Below, piece after piece: positions 27,390 to 35,962 of a stretch of 64,000 nucleotides of DNA. A program made the translations under genes and the position numbers. This DNA is from Alteromonas lipotrueiana (GTDB lineage: Bacteria > Pseudomonadota > Gammaproteobacteria > Enterobacterales > Alteromonadaceae): positions 1 through 64,000 of the forward strand of contig NZ_JAESDK010000011.1 of NCBI RefSeq assembly GCF_019249245.1. The letters run 5' to 3'. A model generated the notes under the pieces. The model did no database searches. It worked only from the letters and a program-made list of their open reading frames with translations, and had not been told where the DNA came from. Positions within the stretch are counted from its first letter, which is position 1, and every line of letters starts with the position of its first letter.

Positions 27390-28260
27390 GTTTAATTCCG
27401 CAATAGAATAAATCTTACTGACCTATTGCATTTATTTGTCCTGATTCAGCATTCTTTATCTTAAGCTAACTACAAACGGTAATACGGTTTATTTGACTAA
27501 TATTGTCTTTTAAAACAGACTGATGGCTGTTACTCATCTACCTGAAAATACCAAAATAGTATGTCCCCTTTCGCACGATCTGGACAGAAAAAAATCTACA
27601 TCAGACCACCTGAACTATGAAGTTTTTTCTCGAAAATAGCTCGCGGTAAAAGTCAGTGCCTTACCTACAGCGAAGCGCACAAGTTGAAAAAACACGTCGC
27701 TTAACTTAACGTAACCCACACTACGTTACTTAACCTTATTGCATAGTTTCCTAATCAAAAGCATTAGCTGTCCAACTCACGGGCAAAAATTACTAAGTTA
27801 AGTTCAATAACGATACCAATGAACACTGATTAAACACCACTACTCACAGTAACAATTTCATCCACGTCTAACTCTGGTTTCGTATCCCTTTTTCAATCTG
27901 GATTTTTCATCCTGTACTTAACGCCACCTAACCAGTATGGCGAGATTACAATCTGGTGTAACCTGCCGACCAGGCCAGTTCTTTTTAGATTTTTGCATGG
28001 CTTTTATCTCTTCATCCGATACTTCTTATTCCGATTAGTTAGGTCATACGCGAAAGCTAAACAGCCCCACTATCCGCTTCAGTCGCTATTTAAAGTACGT
28101 TTTTAGTCGCCGTTTATAGAAACCAGTCATCACGCAGCCAGGAATAACCGAGCTTTTTTAAACGCTTTTTAAGTTATTTCACCTGTTGAGCAAACGCTTG
28201 CTACAAATTTCTGATGCTCGCAAATATACAAACTTCTTTCCACTAACACTTATAATTAAA
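27390..28260. other. Gene-free interval of about 870 bp, content unexplained
   Basis: No credible gene, RNA or repeat was recognised here. All frames are broken by stops. A 35-codon minus-strand frame at 27918-28025 has plausible codon content but neither start nor ribosome site, and may be debris of a lost gene. Confidence 0.6.
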
Positions 28261-28267
28261 TGCGCTT

Positions 28268-28286
28268 GATAATTATTATCATTTGC
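28268..28286. promoter_or_regulatory. Fur box upstream of the TonB receptor gene
   Basis: GATAATTATTATCATTTGC matches the Fur consensus GATAATGATAATCATTATC closely and lies 60 bases upstream of the receptor start. It implies iron repression of the receptor and of the hydroxylase gene after it. Confidence 0.85.
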
Positions 28287-28345
28287 ATTTACATAATGTA
28301 TGGTTTTGGCTACACTTCGTCGTCGTTAAAACAAGGAAAATACAG

Positions 28346-30649
28346 ATGAAGAACAAAAAGATATCAATGGGCGCACACACTATTGCAGCCGCACTCGCCT
28401 TTGGACAAGGAGCTGCATGGGCGCAGGACTCTACCGAATGTCATGAAGACACTTCTGAACAGTGTACGGTTCCAGATGACGATACCATTGAACTTATTCG
28501 GGTTCATGGGATACAGCAGTCAATTTACCGTTATGATAAGTCGGGCGACCCCCGCCGCTTAGCTGATTTGGTAGATACTCCACAAACAATAAGTGTGTTG
28601 ACTCAGGATCAAATTCAGGAAAGCGGAAAAACCGATCTCAAAGATATACTGGCCGCCCAGGCCGGGGTCACTTTAGGTACCGGTGAAAATGGAAACGCGT
28701 TTGGCGACCGCTATATTATCAGGGGCCATGAAGCACGTAGTGATGTATTTGTAGACGGCTTGCGGGACCCCGGTATGACTACCCGAGAAAGCTTTGCTAC
28801 TGAGCGTGTCGAGATAACGAAAGGTCCAAGCTCTACCTTTGCCGGTCGCGGTTCATCAGGAGGCGCTGTAAATAGCATTACTAAAAAAGCGTCGACCAGC
28901 TACAACTTCGGACGCGTAGATGCAAGTGTAGGAACGGATGAGCATACGCGATTTACCCTTGACTATAACAAAACGCTCACCCCCGATAGCGCGCTTAGAA
29001 TCAACGGTTTATTTGCAGAAGAAGATAAGCCAGGCCGCGAAGGTATTGAAAGAGAGCGCACCGGTGCTCAACTTTCTTATGTGGTTCATCCCACTGACAA
29101 ATTGTCGTTTATTGGTGATGTTTACTATCTGGACGCAAAAGACCGCCCCGATTTAGGAAGCTACTATAATAGCGACAATAACTTTCCTCTTGAAGATATT
29201 CCGGTTTATGCTCAGGACGAAGACTTTTTGAATTCTGAAGTCACCACTTTTACTCTGCGTACCGAATATGAATTAAGCGACACCCTACGTTTTTATAACG
29301 CAACTCGTGCAGGAAAAACCGAGAATGAATATATTACTACCGGCATGAGCGGTAGCACGCGTGCAGATACCGATATTATAGCGCCTGGCGCTGAAACCTT
29401 GAACCTAAGCACACACCAGGGCTGGCAAGATGTTGACTATATCACTACCCAATTTAATTTATTCTGGGATACGCCTTTTTTAGGGTTTGATCACAGGCTG
29501 GTTTTTGGTTTTGAATATACCGATGAATCTGTAGATAACGGTACATTTTCGATTGAAAATGGGAATCTAGCCAACTGCTTAGTTGACGGGCGCCGCGGCA
29601 TTTCTGAAGGTTACTGTATTACCGATGCCACTGGTAATGTGATAGACAATATCGGCCGTCTGACTAACCGTAATTTTGAACGTGCAGAGGCTGATGCGCT
29701 ATATGATATTGAAACCTATTCGTTTTATATTATGGACACCGTGGCGCTAACCGACAACCTGGATGCCTTCTTTGGGCTTCGCGCAGACAGCTACGATTAT
29801 ACTAATGAAACCTCAGGACGCAGCGGCGAACAGGTCTTTGCTTTTTCAGACGACCTTTTTAATGGCCATTTGGGGTTGGTCTATGCACTTTCTGAATCTG
29901 GTAATCTTTACGCGGCCTACAGCACCGCAACCAATATCAATGGCGGCGAATCAGATTTAGGCGCTAACTGCGGTTACGGGGGATTGTGTGGCACTCCCGA
30001 ACAAGCTGCGCAGGCCGATCCAGAACACGTCGAAAATATTGAGCTAGGCATTAAATGGATGTTATTTGATGACAACCTAATGACCAACGCGGCGCTGTTT
30101 CGTATTACCAAAGACGATGTTCATGAAAGTGTCGGTGATGCTTACTCTACCCTGGGCACTCTGAATACCGGCGAAAATCGTGTTCAGGGTATCGAATTTG
30201 GTGTCAGCGGAGATATAACCGAAAAGCTTAGTGTTCAAGCTTCAGCAGCGTTTATGGACTCACAAATACGTGAATCTTTTAACCCTGACAATATCGGACT
30301 TACGTTGAGCAACTTTGCTGATGAGAGCTTTTATCTGCAACTGCGATATCAGCCAAATGAGCAATTTGCCGTTGGGGGCGCCTATAGCTATCAGTCAAAA
30401 ATGTACGGAGGGCAACCAGATACCGCTGCCGGCTACAATGCCGAAACCGGAGAATACGCAATTGTGGTACCAAGTTACCAGGTCATCAATTTATTTGCCA
30501 GCTACTATGCAACGCAAAGACTCACGTTGCAGGTTAATGTGGGTAACGCGCTGGATGAAGAATACTGGACCGCTGCATACCGTTCTGGTGCCTTTATGTA
30601 TATAGGCGACGGCAGAAGTTTAACCGGTACTCTAAGCTATACATTTTAA
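28346..30649 (+). CDS. TonB-dependent catecholate siderophore receptor, Fiu/PiuA-like
   Basis: A 767-residue outer-membrane receptor. ATG 28346 has AAGGA nine bases upstream; the frame is open to 28283 but that overlaps the Fur box. The signal peptide ends at about residue 26 (GAAWA). A plug domain follows (VDTPQTISVLTQDQIQESG, IRGHEARSDVFVDGLRD, ERVEITKGPSSTFAGRGSSGGAVN), then a 22-strand barrel ending in the aromatic LSYTF. The plug most resembles E. coli Fiu, which takes up Fe-catecholates, and the next gene is the YbiX/PiuC partner of Fiu/PiuA, supporting that assignment. Substrate is inferred. Two cysteine pairs lie in the N-terminal extension and in a loop (ANCGYGGLCGT). Fur regulation is indicated by the upstream box. 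Confidence 0.92.
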   Translation: MKNKKISMGAHTIAAALAFGQGAAWAQDSTECHEDTSEQCTVPDDDTIELIRVHGIQQSIYRYDKSGDPRRLADLVDTPQTISVLTQDQIQESGKTDLKDILAAQAGVTLGTGENGNAFGDRYIIRGHEARSDVFVDGLRDPGMTTRESFATERVEITKGPSSTFAGRGSSGGAVNSITKKASTSYNFGRVDASVGTDEHTRFTLDYNKTLTPDSALRINGLFAEEDKPGREGIERERTGAQLSYVVHPTDKLSFIGDVYYLDAKDRPDLGSYYNSDNNFPLEDIPVYAQDEDFLNSEVTTFTLRTEYELSDTLRFYNATRAGKTENEYITTGMSGSTRADTDIIAPGAETLNLSTHQGWQDVDYITTQFNLFWDTPFLGFDHRLVFGFEYTDESVDNGTFSIENGNLANCLVDGRRGISEGYCITDATGNVIDNIGRLTNRNFERAEADALYDIETYSFYIMDTVALTDNLDAFFGLRADSYDYTNETSGRSGEQVFAFSDDLFNGHLGLVYALSESGNLYAAYSTATNINGGESDLGANCGYGGLCGTPEQAAQADPEHVENIELGIKWMLFDDNLMTNAALFRITKDDVHESVGDAYSTLGTLNTGENRVQGIEFGVSGDITEKLSVQASAAFMDSQIRESFNPDNIGLTLSNFADESFYLQLRYQPNEQFAVGGAYSYQSKMYGGQPDTAAGYNAETGEYAIVVPSYQVINLFASYYATQRLTLQVNVGNALDEEYWTAAYRSGAFMYIGDGRSLTGTLSYTF

Positions 30650-30676
30650 TTAAAACCTATAGGAATACGCTGCACT

Positions 30677-31357
30677 ATGATTGTTATTGAAGGCTTACTA
30701 AACACGGCTGAGGTAAAGCACTACTGCGACACACTTGCCTGCGCGGCGTTTAGTAGTGGAACCGCCACCGCTAAGGGCATGGCAGCTCAGGTTAAAAATA
30801 ATGGTCAGGCCGATGCGTCAAATCCAGAAATACGCCAGTTGGCGAACCAATTGCTTGGCTCACTGGGAAACCATACAAAGGTTGTTTCGGGCGCGTTACC
30901 GCAGCGTATTTTTCCACCTTGTTTTAATCGCTACAGTGAAAGTCAGAAATACGGCTACCACGTCGATGCCGCTATTATGCGTATACCCGGAACCACCGAA
31001 GTTATGCGCAGCGATATGTCCATGACAGTGTTTTTATCAGATCCACAGTCGTATCTTGGTGGCGAGCTGGTTATTCAGACAGGTTTTGGCGAACAAGCAG
31101 TGAAACTGAATGCAGGAAGCGCGGTACTTTATACTTCATCCAGTTTGCACAAAGTCAATCCGGTAACCAAAGGCCAGCGTTTGGCTGCTATCACCTGGAT
31201 TCAAAGTATGGTGAGTGATGCCGCTGTTCGGGCCAGTTTACATGAGTTAGACGACGTCATTCAGACGCTTATTCAGGCGGGTAGCACACAACGGGCTGAA
31301 CTTGATAAGTTACATCGTGTTTATCATAATTTGATTCGGCAATTTACCACGTTATAA
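30677..31357 (+). CDS. ybiX: Fe(II)/2-oxoglutarate-dependent hydroxylase PiuC/YbiX
   Basis: A 226-residue PiuC/YbiX dioxygenase, the same size as the family. Iron ligands are His95 and Asp97 (YGYHVDA) and His158 (SSLHKVNPVTKGQR), with Arg168 for the 2-oxoglutarate carboxylate. Family members are coded next to Fiu/PiuA receptors and are thought to act on siderophore or iron uptake; the substrate is not known. It starts 27 bases after the receptor and shares its Fur-controlled transcript. Confidence 0.93.
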   Translation: MIVIEGLLNTAEVKHYCDTLACAAFSSGTATAKGMAAQVKNNGQADASNPEIRQLANQLLGSLGNHTKVVSGALPQRIFPPCFNRYSESQKYGYHVDAAIMRIPGTTEVMRSDMSMTVFLSDPQSYLGGELVIQTGFGEQAVKLNAGSAVLYTSSSLHKVNPVTKGQRLAAITWIQSMVSDAAVRASLHELDDVIQTLIQAGSTQRAELDKLHRVYHNLIRQFTTL

Positions 31358-31962
31358 AAAAGCAGGTGGCCAATAGTGGCCTCACAGGTGCTAATACCAA
31401 CCGTAATAAAGCATGCGGGCGGCCACCCTTTTTAATCACTGCTGAAGTTAGTCATGACGTTTGATACCGATAGACCTCTGTATTTCCGCACTATTTATAT
31501 ACACCATTTAACCTCTTTGTCCGGTCTTCGCTCCACTTCCCTTTTAAAGCAAGTTTGTAGCATCAGCTTCATATCATCTTACCGTGATGAGTAGCTGCTT
31601 GAGGCTTGATACCTAAGCTATAAACCAAAACCCTGGGGCATTATTTTACCGCAACACGGGAAAGGGGTTTACATTTGAGTCTTGAGCGTCAAGCCATCAT
31701 GTTAGTAACAAATGCGGCTCTAGCCGTTTAAATAGTGTGAGTAACTATTTTTGAAAAACAATGAAAAAAATCAGAGTAGAAAAGCCGAAGGTTGCGCTAG
31801 TGGTTATCTCAATGAATAACAAAATTTTATCAGAATATAGACTTACTGAGAGAAAAGATGGTCTTAACACAGCAATTTTGTCTTATTTTCGTACACTTAC
31901 TGCTCAAAATAGCTGTTTCGGTATATATTGTGAGCACTTGAATAAAGTTAGTAAAAAAGGGG
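31358..31962. other. Gene-free interval before the tRNA cluster
   Basis: About 600 bases with no supported gene. An open frame at 31761-32039 runs across the tRNA promoter and into the first tRNA gene and has no homologue I recognise, so it is treated as chance. Confidence 0.6.
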
Positions 31963-31991
31963 TTGACGAGACCCCGTCATATTCGCATAAT
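31963..31991 (+). promoter_or_regulatory. Sigma-70 promoter of the tRNA cluster
   Basis: TTGACG and CATAAT are separated by exactly 17 bases and followed by the GC-rich discriminator ACGCGCC, 38 bases before the first tRNA. This is the classic stringent stable-RNA promoter form. Confidence 0.85.
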
Positions 31992-32029
31992 ACGCGCCAC
32001 TTCCTTAAGGGGAAGAGAAAAAGTGACGA

Positions 32030-32106
32030 GGCTACGTAGCTCAGTTGGTTAGAGCACATCACTCATAATGATGGGGTCGCAAGTTCGAATCTCGCCGTAG
32101 CCACCA
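32030..32106 (+). tRNA. tRNA-Met, elongator (anticodon CAT)
   Basis: A 77-base cloverleaf with encoded CCA; acceptor GGCTACG/CGTAGCC, anticodon loop CTCATAA. It is nearly identical to E. coli elongator tRNA-Met and not initiator-like. Confidence 0.96.
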
Positions 32107-32138
32107 TTTTTTTCTCTTAAGTCGAAGTGTTCAACAGT

Positions 32139-32223
32139 GCGGGAGTGGTGGAATTGGTAGACACGCTGGATTTAGGTTCCAGTGCTTCACGGCGTGAGAG
32201 TTCAAGTCTCTCCTTCCGCACCA
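32139..32223 (+). tRNA. tRNA-Leu (anticodon TAG)
   Basis: An 85-base class II tRNA with long variable arm (TGCTTCACGGCGT) and encoded CCA; anticodon stem CTGGA/TCCAG with loop TTTAGGT gives TAG. Confidence 0.96.
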
Positions 32224-32226
32224 TGT

Positions 32227-32302
32227 TGGGGTATAGCCAAGTTGGTAAGGCACCGGGTTTTGATCCCGCTATTCGTTGGTTCGAGTCCAGCTACCCCAGC
32301 CA
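32227..32302 (+). tRNA. tRNA-Gln (anticodon TTG), variant copy
   Basis: A 76-base tRNA differing from the other two Gln copies at two positions in the anticodon stem: G27 to C and T43 to C. The result is a C-C mismatch at the top of the stem; the other four pairs and the TTG anticodon are intact. It begins three bases after tRNA-Leu. Confidence 0.95.
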
Positions 32303-32307
32303 CTTTT

Positions 32308-32336
32308 AAAAACCGGTCTCTCCGACCGGTTTTTTT
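32308..32336 (+). terminator. Terminator-like hairpin inside the tRNA cluster
   Basis: A perfect stem AAACCGGTC/GACCGGTTT with a 5-base loop and a run of seven T lies between the third and fourth tRNA genes. Only 15 bases separate it from the next tRNA, too few for a separate promoter after it. Confidence 0.85.
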
Positions 32337-32351
32337 ATGAAAGAAAAATCA

Positions 32352-32428
32352 GGCTATGTAGCTCAGTTGGTTAGAGCACATCACTCATAATGATGGGGTC
32401 GCAAGTTCGAATCTCGCCGTAGCCACCA
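32352..32428 (+). tRNA. tRNA-Met, elongator (anticodon CAT), second copy
   Basis: A 77-base copy identical to that at 32030 except position 6 (GGCTATG instead of GGCTACG), which turns one acceptor pair into a T-G wobble. Confidence 0.95.
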
Positions 32429-32466
32429 ATTTCAATAAGTTTGTGGTATTCTATACAAAGCTTTAT

Positions 32467-32542
32467 TGGGGTATAGCCAAGTTGGTAAGGCAGCGGGTTT
32501 TGATCCCGTTATTCGTTGGTTCGAGTCCAGCTACCCCAGCCA
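32467..32542 (+). tRNA. tRNA-Gln (anticodon TTG), third copy
   Basis: A 76-base tRNA identical to the copy between ispE and prs at 22796, including the encoded CCA. Confidence 0.97.
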
Positions 32543-32704
32543 TCCCTTCTGTTTTTTTAAAACTCATTTGTCATTTAATCCGTAAGCTTGGGTGAGATTG
32601 TTTTTTGCTTTAAAACAATCGGTAATGCGGATTCTGCTACTTTCGGTTCCTACACCACGTGGTAAGATGTTTATTCATTAAGAAAAGCTTTCCAAGGAAA
32701 TTCA

Positions 32705-34165
32705 GTGATTGAAAAAATTGTCGCGGCCGTGAATAACGTGCTGTGGGGGGATGGACTGTCATTCAATCAATCGGTACCCGTTGTAGGTGATATCAATTTT
32801 GCCACCGGCCCACTTCTGATTTATATGCTGGTCTTTTGTGGTTTATGGTTTACATGGAAACTGCGTGCGGTTCAGATTCGTCACTTCGGTTATATGTTCT
32901 CGATAATGAAAGGCAGCACAAAATCGACGACCGAAGGTATCAGTTCTTTTCAGGCGTTGTGTACAAGTCTTTCGGCACGAGTGGGTACCGGTAACTTGGC
33001 AGGTGTTGCTGTTGCTATCTCTTTAGGTGGCGCAGGTGCCATTTTCTGGATGTGGATGATTGCCCTGATTGGTATGGCGACCGGCTTTGCTGAAAGCGTT
33101 CTGGGGCAATTGTACAAAGTAAAAGATGATAACGGAGAGTTTAGGGGGGGCCCTGCTTATTACATCAAACAAGGCCTGAACAAAACCTGGTTGGCGGTCG
33201 CCTTCTCTCTTTGTTTGTTTTTAGGATATGGTTTCGTATTTAGTGCGGTGCAGGCCAATACTATTACAGACGCTCTGGAAAACGCTTACGCTATTCCCAC
33301 CCTATACTCTGGTATCGCCATTATTGCATTAGCTGCGATGATAGTGGTGGGTGGTTTACGCGGTATTGCGCGCTTTGCTGAGTTAGCAGTGCCCTTTATG
33401 GGTGTGGGCTATATTATAGTGGCCCTGGTCATTACATTTATGAATATCAGCGCTGTTCCAGACATGATTATGCACATTATCTATTCTGCATTTGGTCTTG
33501 AAGAGGCCGGTGCCGGCGCGTTAGGCGCTGCCATTAAAAACGGTATCCAACGAGGGCTGTATTCCAATGAGGCTGGTTCCGGGAGTGTTCCGCACGCTGC
33601 TGCAGGCGCGGCCCCAAACCCAAATCATCCGGTTTCGCAGGGCTATGTGCAGATGCTGGGGGTCTTTTTTGACACCATGATTTTATGTACTTGTACTGCA
33701 TTTATCATTTTATTGGCTGGTCAAGAAAATGCGGCTGAAGGCATGGGCGGCATAGGTTTAACGCAAGAGGCATTGAGTATTCATATTGGCGCGTCGGGCA
33801 CTGACTTTATTTCTGCGGCTATTTGTTTATTCGCCTTCACCTCGGTGGTTGCAAACTACGCGTATGGTGAGAGCAATTTACACATATTCAAACTCGATAA
33901 TAAACCCGGCCGTCTCATTTATACTGCGGGTTATCTGGGTATGATTTTATGGGGCTCAATGGCGGCTTTACCTACCGTGTGGGCTATGGCGGATATGGCG
34001 CTAGGCTTGATGTCGGTAATAAATATCATTGCTATTATTTGGATGACACCGACTATCGTTTCTATTTGCCGGGATTACTTTACTAAACTGGATCGGGGTG
34101 AGCGCCCTGAATATGCTGATGGCGACTGCGAAATTCAGGGTAAGTCTGAAAAAGGAATCTGGTAA
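32705..34165 (+). CDS. Sodium:alanine/glycine symporter, AGCS family
   Basis: A 486-residue inner-membrane carrier with about 11 helices. The AGCS signature is plain: FTWKLRAVQIRHFGYMF, SFQALCTSLSARVGTGNLAGVA near residues 80-102, and RGLYSNEAGSGSVPHAAAGA near 280-300. It imports alanine or glycine with sodium, as expected in a marine organism; the exact substrate is inferred. The start is GTG 32705 with AAGGAA seven bases upstream. It is monocistronic, with an inverted-repeat terminator downstream. Confidence 0.94.
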   Translation: MIEKIVAAVNNVLWGDGLSFNQSVPVVGDINFATGPLLIYMLVFCGLWFTWKLRAVQIRHFGYMFSIMKGSTKSTTEGISSFQALCTSLSARVGTGNLAGVAVAISLGGAGAIFWMWMIALIGMATGFAESVLGQLYKVKDDNGEFRGGPAYYIKQGLNKTWLAVAFSLCLFLGYGFVFSAVQANTITDALENAYAIPTLYSGIAIIALAAMIVVGGLRGIARFAELAVPFMGVGYIIVALVITFMNISAVPDMIMHIIYSAFGLEEAGAGALGAAIKNGIQRGLYSNEAGSGSVPHAAAGAAPNPNHPVSQGYVQMLGVFFDTMILCTCTAFIILLAGQENAAEGMGGIGLTQEALSIHIGASGTDFISAAICLFAFTSVVANYAYGESNLHIFKLDNKPGRLIYTAGYLGMILWGSMAALPTVWAMADMALGLMSVINIIAIIWMTPTIVSICRDYFTKLDRGERPEYADGDCEIQGKSEKGIW

Positions 34166-34238
34166 AAAGATATTTATGGTTGCCAGAAACAATTTAAATC
34201 GAGGGCTTTTATAACAAACAGCCCATTGCTTTAAATTG

Positions 34239-34285
34239 ACTAAAAAGCCCGGAGACGATGCTATATCAAACCTGGGCTTTTTAGT
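34239..34285 (+). terminator. Probable terminator downstream of the AGCS symporter gene
   Basis: A 12-bp stem ACTAAAAAGCCC/GGGCTTTTTAGT is separated by a 23-base loop. The T-rich arm resembles a terminator tail but the loop is long. Confidence 0.5.
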
Positions 34286-34474
34286 TTATCGAACCGGTTC
34301 AATATCGTTTAGACGTCAGTGTAATAGCGAGCCTTTAAAAGCGTTGGGGAAAGTGAGTTCAGGTAAAAATTGTTGATATTCGCGTTTGCTTAATGCAGTG
34401 GCAAGTCACTTTTCCACATGGTTGCCCAGCCATAAAGTCACTGTACACATACAAACACAAACTTATTGATACGG

Positions 34475-34514
34475 CTGTAGACTGTAGACTGTAGACTGTA
34501 GACTGTAGACTGTG
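34475..34514 (+). repeat. CTGTAGA heptamer tandem repeat
   Basis: Five perfect, contiguous CTGTAGA units are followed by a partial CTGTG. It is intergenic and changes in number would not affect a coding frame. Confidence 0.95.
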
Positions 34515-34623
34515 TTCAAGTCTTTGGCAGAAACTTCATCGCTTCAACTGCGCGGCGCTTTAATTTATTAGCACTTTGGTTTTGAAACAGAAAAATCAGG
34601 TGCTTAGCCCAATATTTGAATAC

Positions 34624-34647
34624 AAAAAAAGCGCCCTAAGGGCGCTT
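34624..34647 (-). terminator. Rho-independent terminator of the CMD-family gene
   Basis: An 8-bp stem AAGCGCCC/GGGCGCTT with a 3-base loop is followed on the minus strand by a T run, 18 bases after the stop at 34665. Confidence 0.88.
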
Positions 34648-34664
34648 ATACTGTCGTTACTGTT

Positions 34665-35213
34665 TTACTTGGACCACTCAAACTTTTTAAAGGGTTCATC
34701 TACCGGGGTATTCGCAAGATGATTCGTGTAGTTGCTCATCAACTTTTGCGCCATTATCGTGATAATCTCAAGCAATTGCTGACGGGTAAAACCCGCATCA
34801 AAAAACGTTTTCAGTGTATCGTCATCGACATTACCGCGTCCGCGCGTCAGCGCTAATACAGTATTTTTTAACGTATTTAGCTTGGTGTCTGACAACTTCT
34901 TATCGTCACGAAGCTTTTGGATCAGCTCGTCATTTACGTCCATATTTTTCGCAATACCCGTATGAGCCGGCACACAATAATGGCACTCATGCTCTACATT
35001 CAATGTTTGCCACACTACCGTTAGCTGTTCTTTATCAAAGGAAGAATTTAACGCTAATTCATGAAGCTTTTGATAACCTTCAAGCAGTCCTGGGGCTTCA
35101 GCCATTACCGCATGCAAATTAGGAATCATTCCGAAAGATTTTTTTGACTCTTCAAGTAATGCTTTTGATTTTTCAGGTGCATTCGTTTCGTCATAAAGGG
35201 TAAAATCTGTCAT
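34665..35213 (-). CDS. Carboxymuconolactone decarboxylase (AhpD-like) family protein
   Basis: A 182-residue CMD-domain protein. The AhpD-type active site is complete: Cys77 and Cys80 in ECHYC, with His84 four residues later in PAHTG. Such proteins are peroxidatic or disulfide-reducing alkylhydroperoxidase-like enzymes; the substrate here is unknown. It is divergent from a TetR gene across a 106-base gap with two identical-type palindromes, so it is probably the regulator's main target. It has its own terminator. Confidence 0.88.
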   Translation of the reverse strand: MTDFTLYDETNAPEKSKALLEESKKSFGMIPNLHAVMAEAPGLLEGYQKLHELALNSSFDKEQLTVVWQTLNVEHECHYCVPAHTGIAKNMDVNDELIQKLRDDKKLSDTKLNTLKNTVLALTRGRGNVDDDTLKTFFDAGFTRQQLLEIITIMAQKLMSNYTNHLANTPVDEPFKKFEWSK

Positions 35214-35259
35214 TCGCCTCTCCTGTTAGTAAATGTTCATCTCATATACTGGGGGCACC

Positions 35260-35297
35260 TGAACAGTTGTTCAATGGGGTGAGTGAACAAATGTTCA
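35260..35297. promoter_or_regulatory. Paired TetR operators TGAACA-N2-TGTTCA
   Basis: Two perfect 14-base palindromes, TGAACAGTTGTTCA at 35260 and TGAACAAATGTTCA at 35284, stand 24 bases apart between the divergent CMD and TetR genes. A half site, ATGTTCA, lies at 35233. They are the expected operators of the adjacent TetR repressor. Confidence 0.8.
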
Positions 35298-35319
35298 AAA
35301 TATTAAGGCTATAGGTTTT

Positions 35320-35904
35320 ATGTCAGATCGCACAACTATGTTAAATATCGCTACAGATTTATTTTGGCGCAAAGGTTATCAGGCCACCAGTATGCGCGAT
35401 ATCCAACAGGCTTTGGATTTGCGCCCCGGTAGTCTTTATTCACGCTTTCAAAGTAAGTCTGAGTTATTTGAACAGGTAATTGTACATTATGCAGAACAAA
35501 TTCTGGCGCGCTTAGAACAAAGCGCGCTTGAAAAAGATGGCCTTGAAGCCACCCGACAAATGTTTATTCAGGAGCTTCTAAAACCGGAGGAGCAACGCTA
35601 TCAGCGTCAATGCCTATTGCTCAATGCCATGGCAGAAAGCAGTAAGCTTGAAGATAGAGCGGCCGAAGCCTTGGATGATGCTATGGCTAAAATGCTTCAG
35701 GGCTTTATTGCCCTAGCCATCTCGCTGCAACAGCAAAATTTGCTTTGCAGTGTTACTTCTGTCGATAAAATAGGTCAGTGGCTACAAATACAATTTGTCG
35801 GACTGAGAAACACTGCGTTTGTATCTCGCAATGATGAAGATATTGTGTACTTCATTGATAAACTACTTATCGACCTACAACATCAGTGGCCGCACAATGG
35901 CTAA
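35320..35904 (+). CDS. TetR/AcrR-family transcriptional regulator
   Basis: A 194-residue TetR regulator. Residues 1-48 form the DNA-binding domain with helix-turn-helix ATSMRDIQQALDLRPGSLYSRFQSKSELF; the rest is the ligand-binding/dimerisation part, including LLLNAMAESSKLEDRAAEAL. It is divergent from the CMD gene and probably represses both genes through the paired palindromes. The inducer is unknown, but an AhpD-like target suggests a reactive electrophile or peroxide (inference). Confidence 0.9.
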   Translation: MSDRTTMLNIATDLFWRKGYQATSMRDIQQALDLRPGSLYSRFQSKSELFEQVIVHYAEQILARLEQSALEKDGLEATRQMFIQELLKPEEQRYQRQCLLLNAMAESSKLEDRAAEALDDAMAKMLQGFIALAISLQQQNLLCSVTSVDKIGQWLQIQFVGLRNTAFVSRNDEDIVYFIDKLLIDLQHQWPHNG

Positions 35905-35922
35905 TGGTGCGTGGTCACGACT

Positions 35923-35962
35923 GGGCTATCGGGCTATCGGGCTATCGGGCTATCGGGCTATC
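35923..35962 (+). repeat. GGGCTATC octamer tandem repeat
   Basis: Five perfect 8-base units follow the TetR gene and run into the 3' end of the convergent small membrane protein gene, whose stop codon and last four codons lie within them. Confidence 0.95.

Larger units (their letters stand above)
34166..34623. other. Intergenic interval with terminator and heptamer repeat only
   Basis: Apart from the hairpin at 34239 and the CTGTAGA repeat at 34475, this stretch shows no supported gene or RNA. Confidence 0.6.

Noticed and set aside
31761..32039. A 92-codon frame before the tRNA cluster
   Set aside because: It runs over the tRNA promoter and into tRNA-Met, and shows no family or convincing ribosome site.
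32127..32309. A 60-codon frame through tRNA-Leu and tRNA-Gln
   Set aside because: It lies inside two well-formed tRNA genes.
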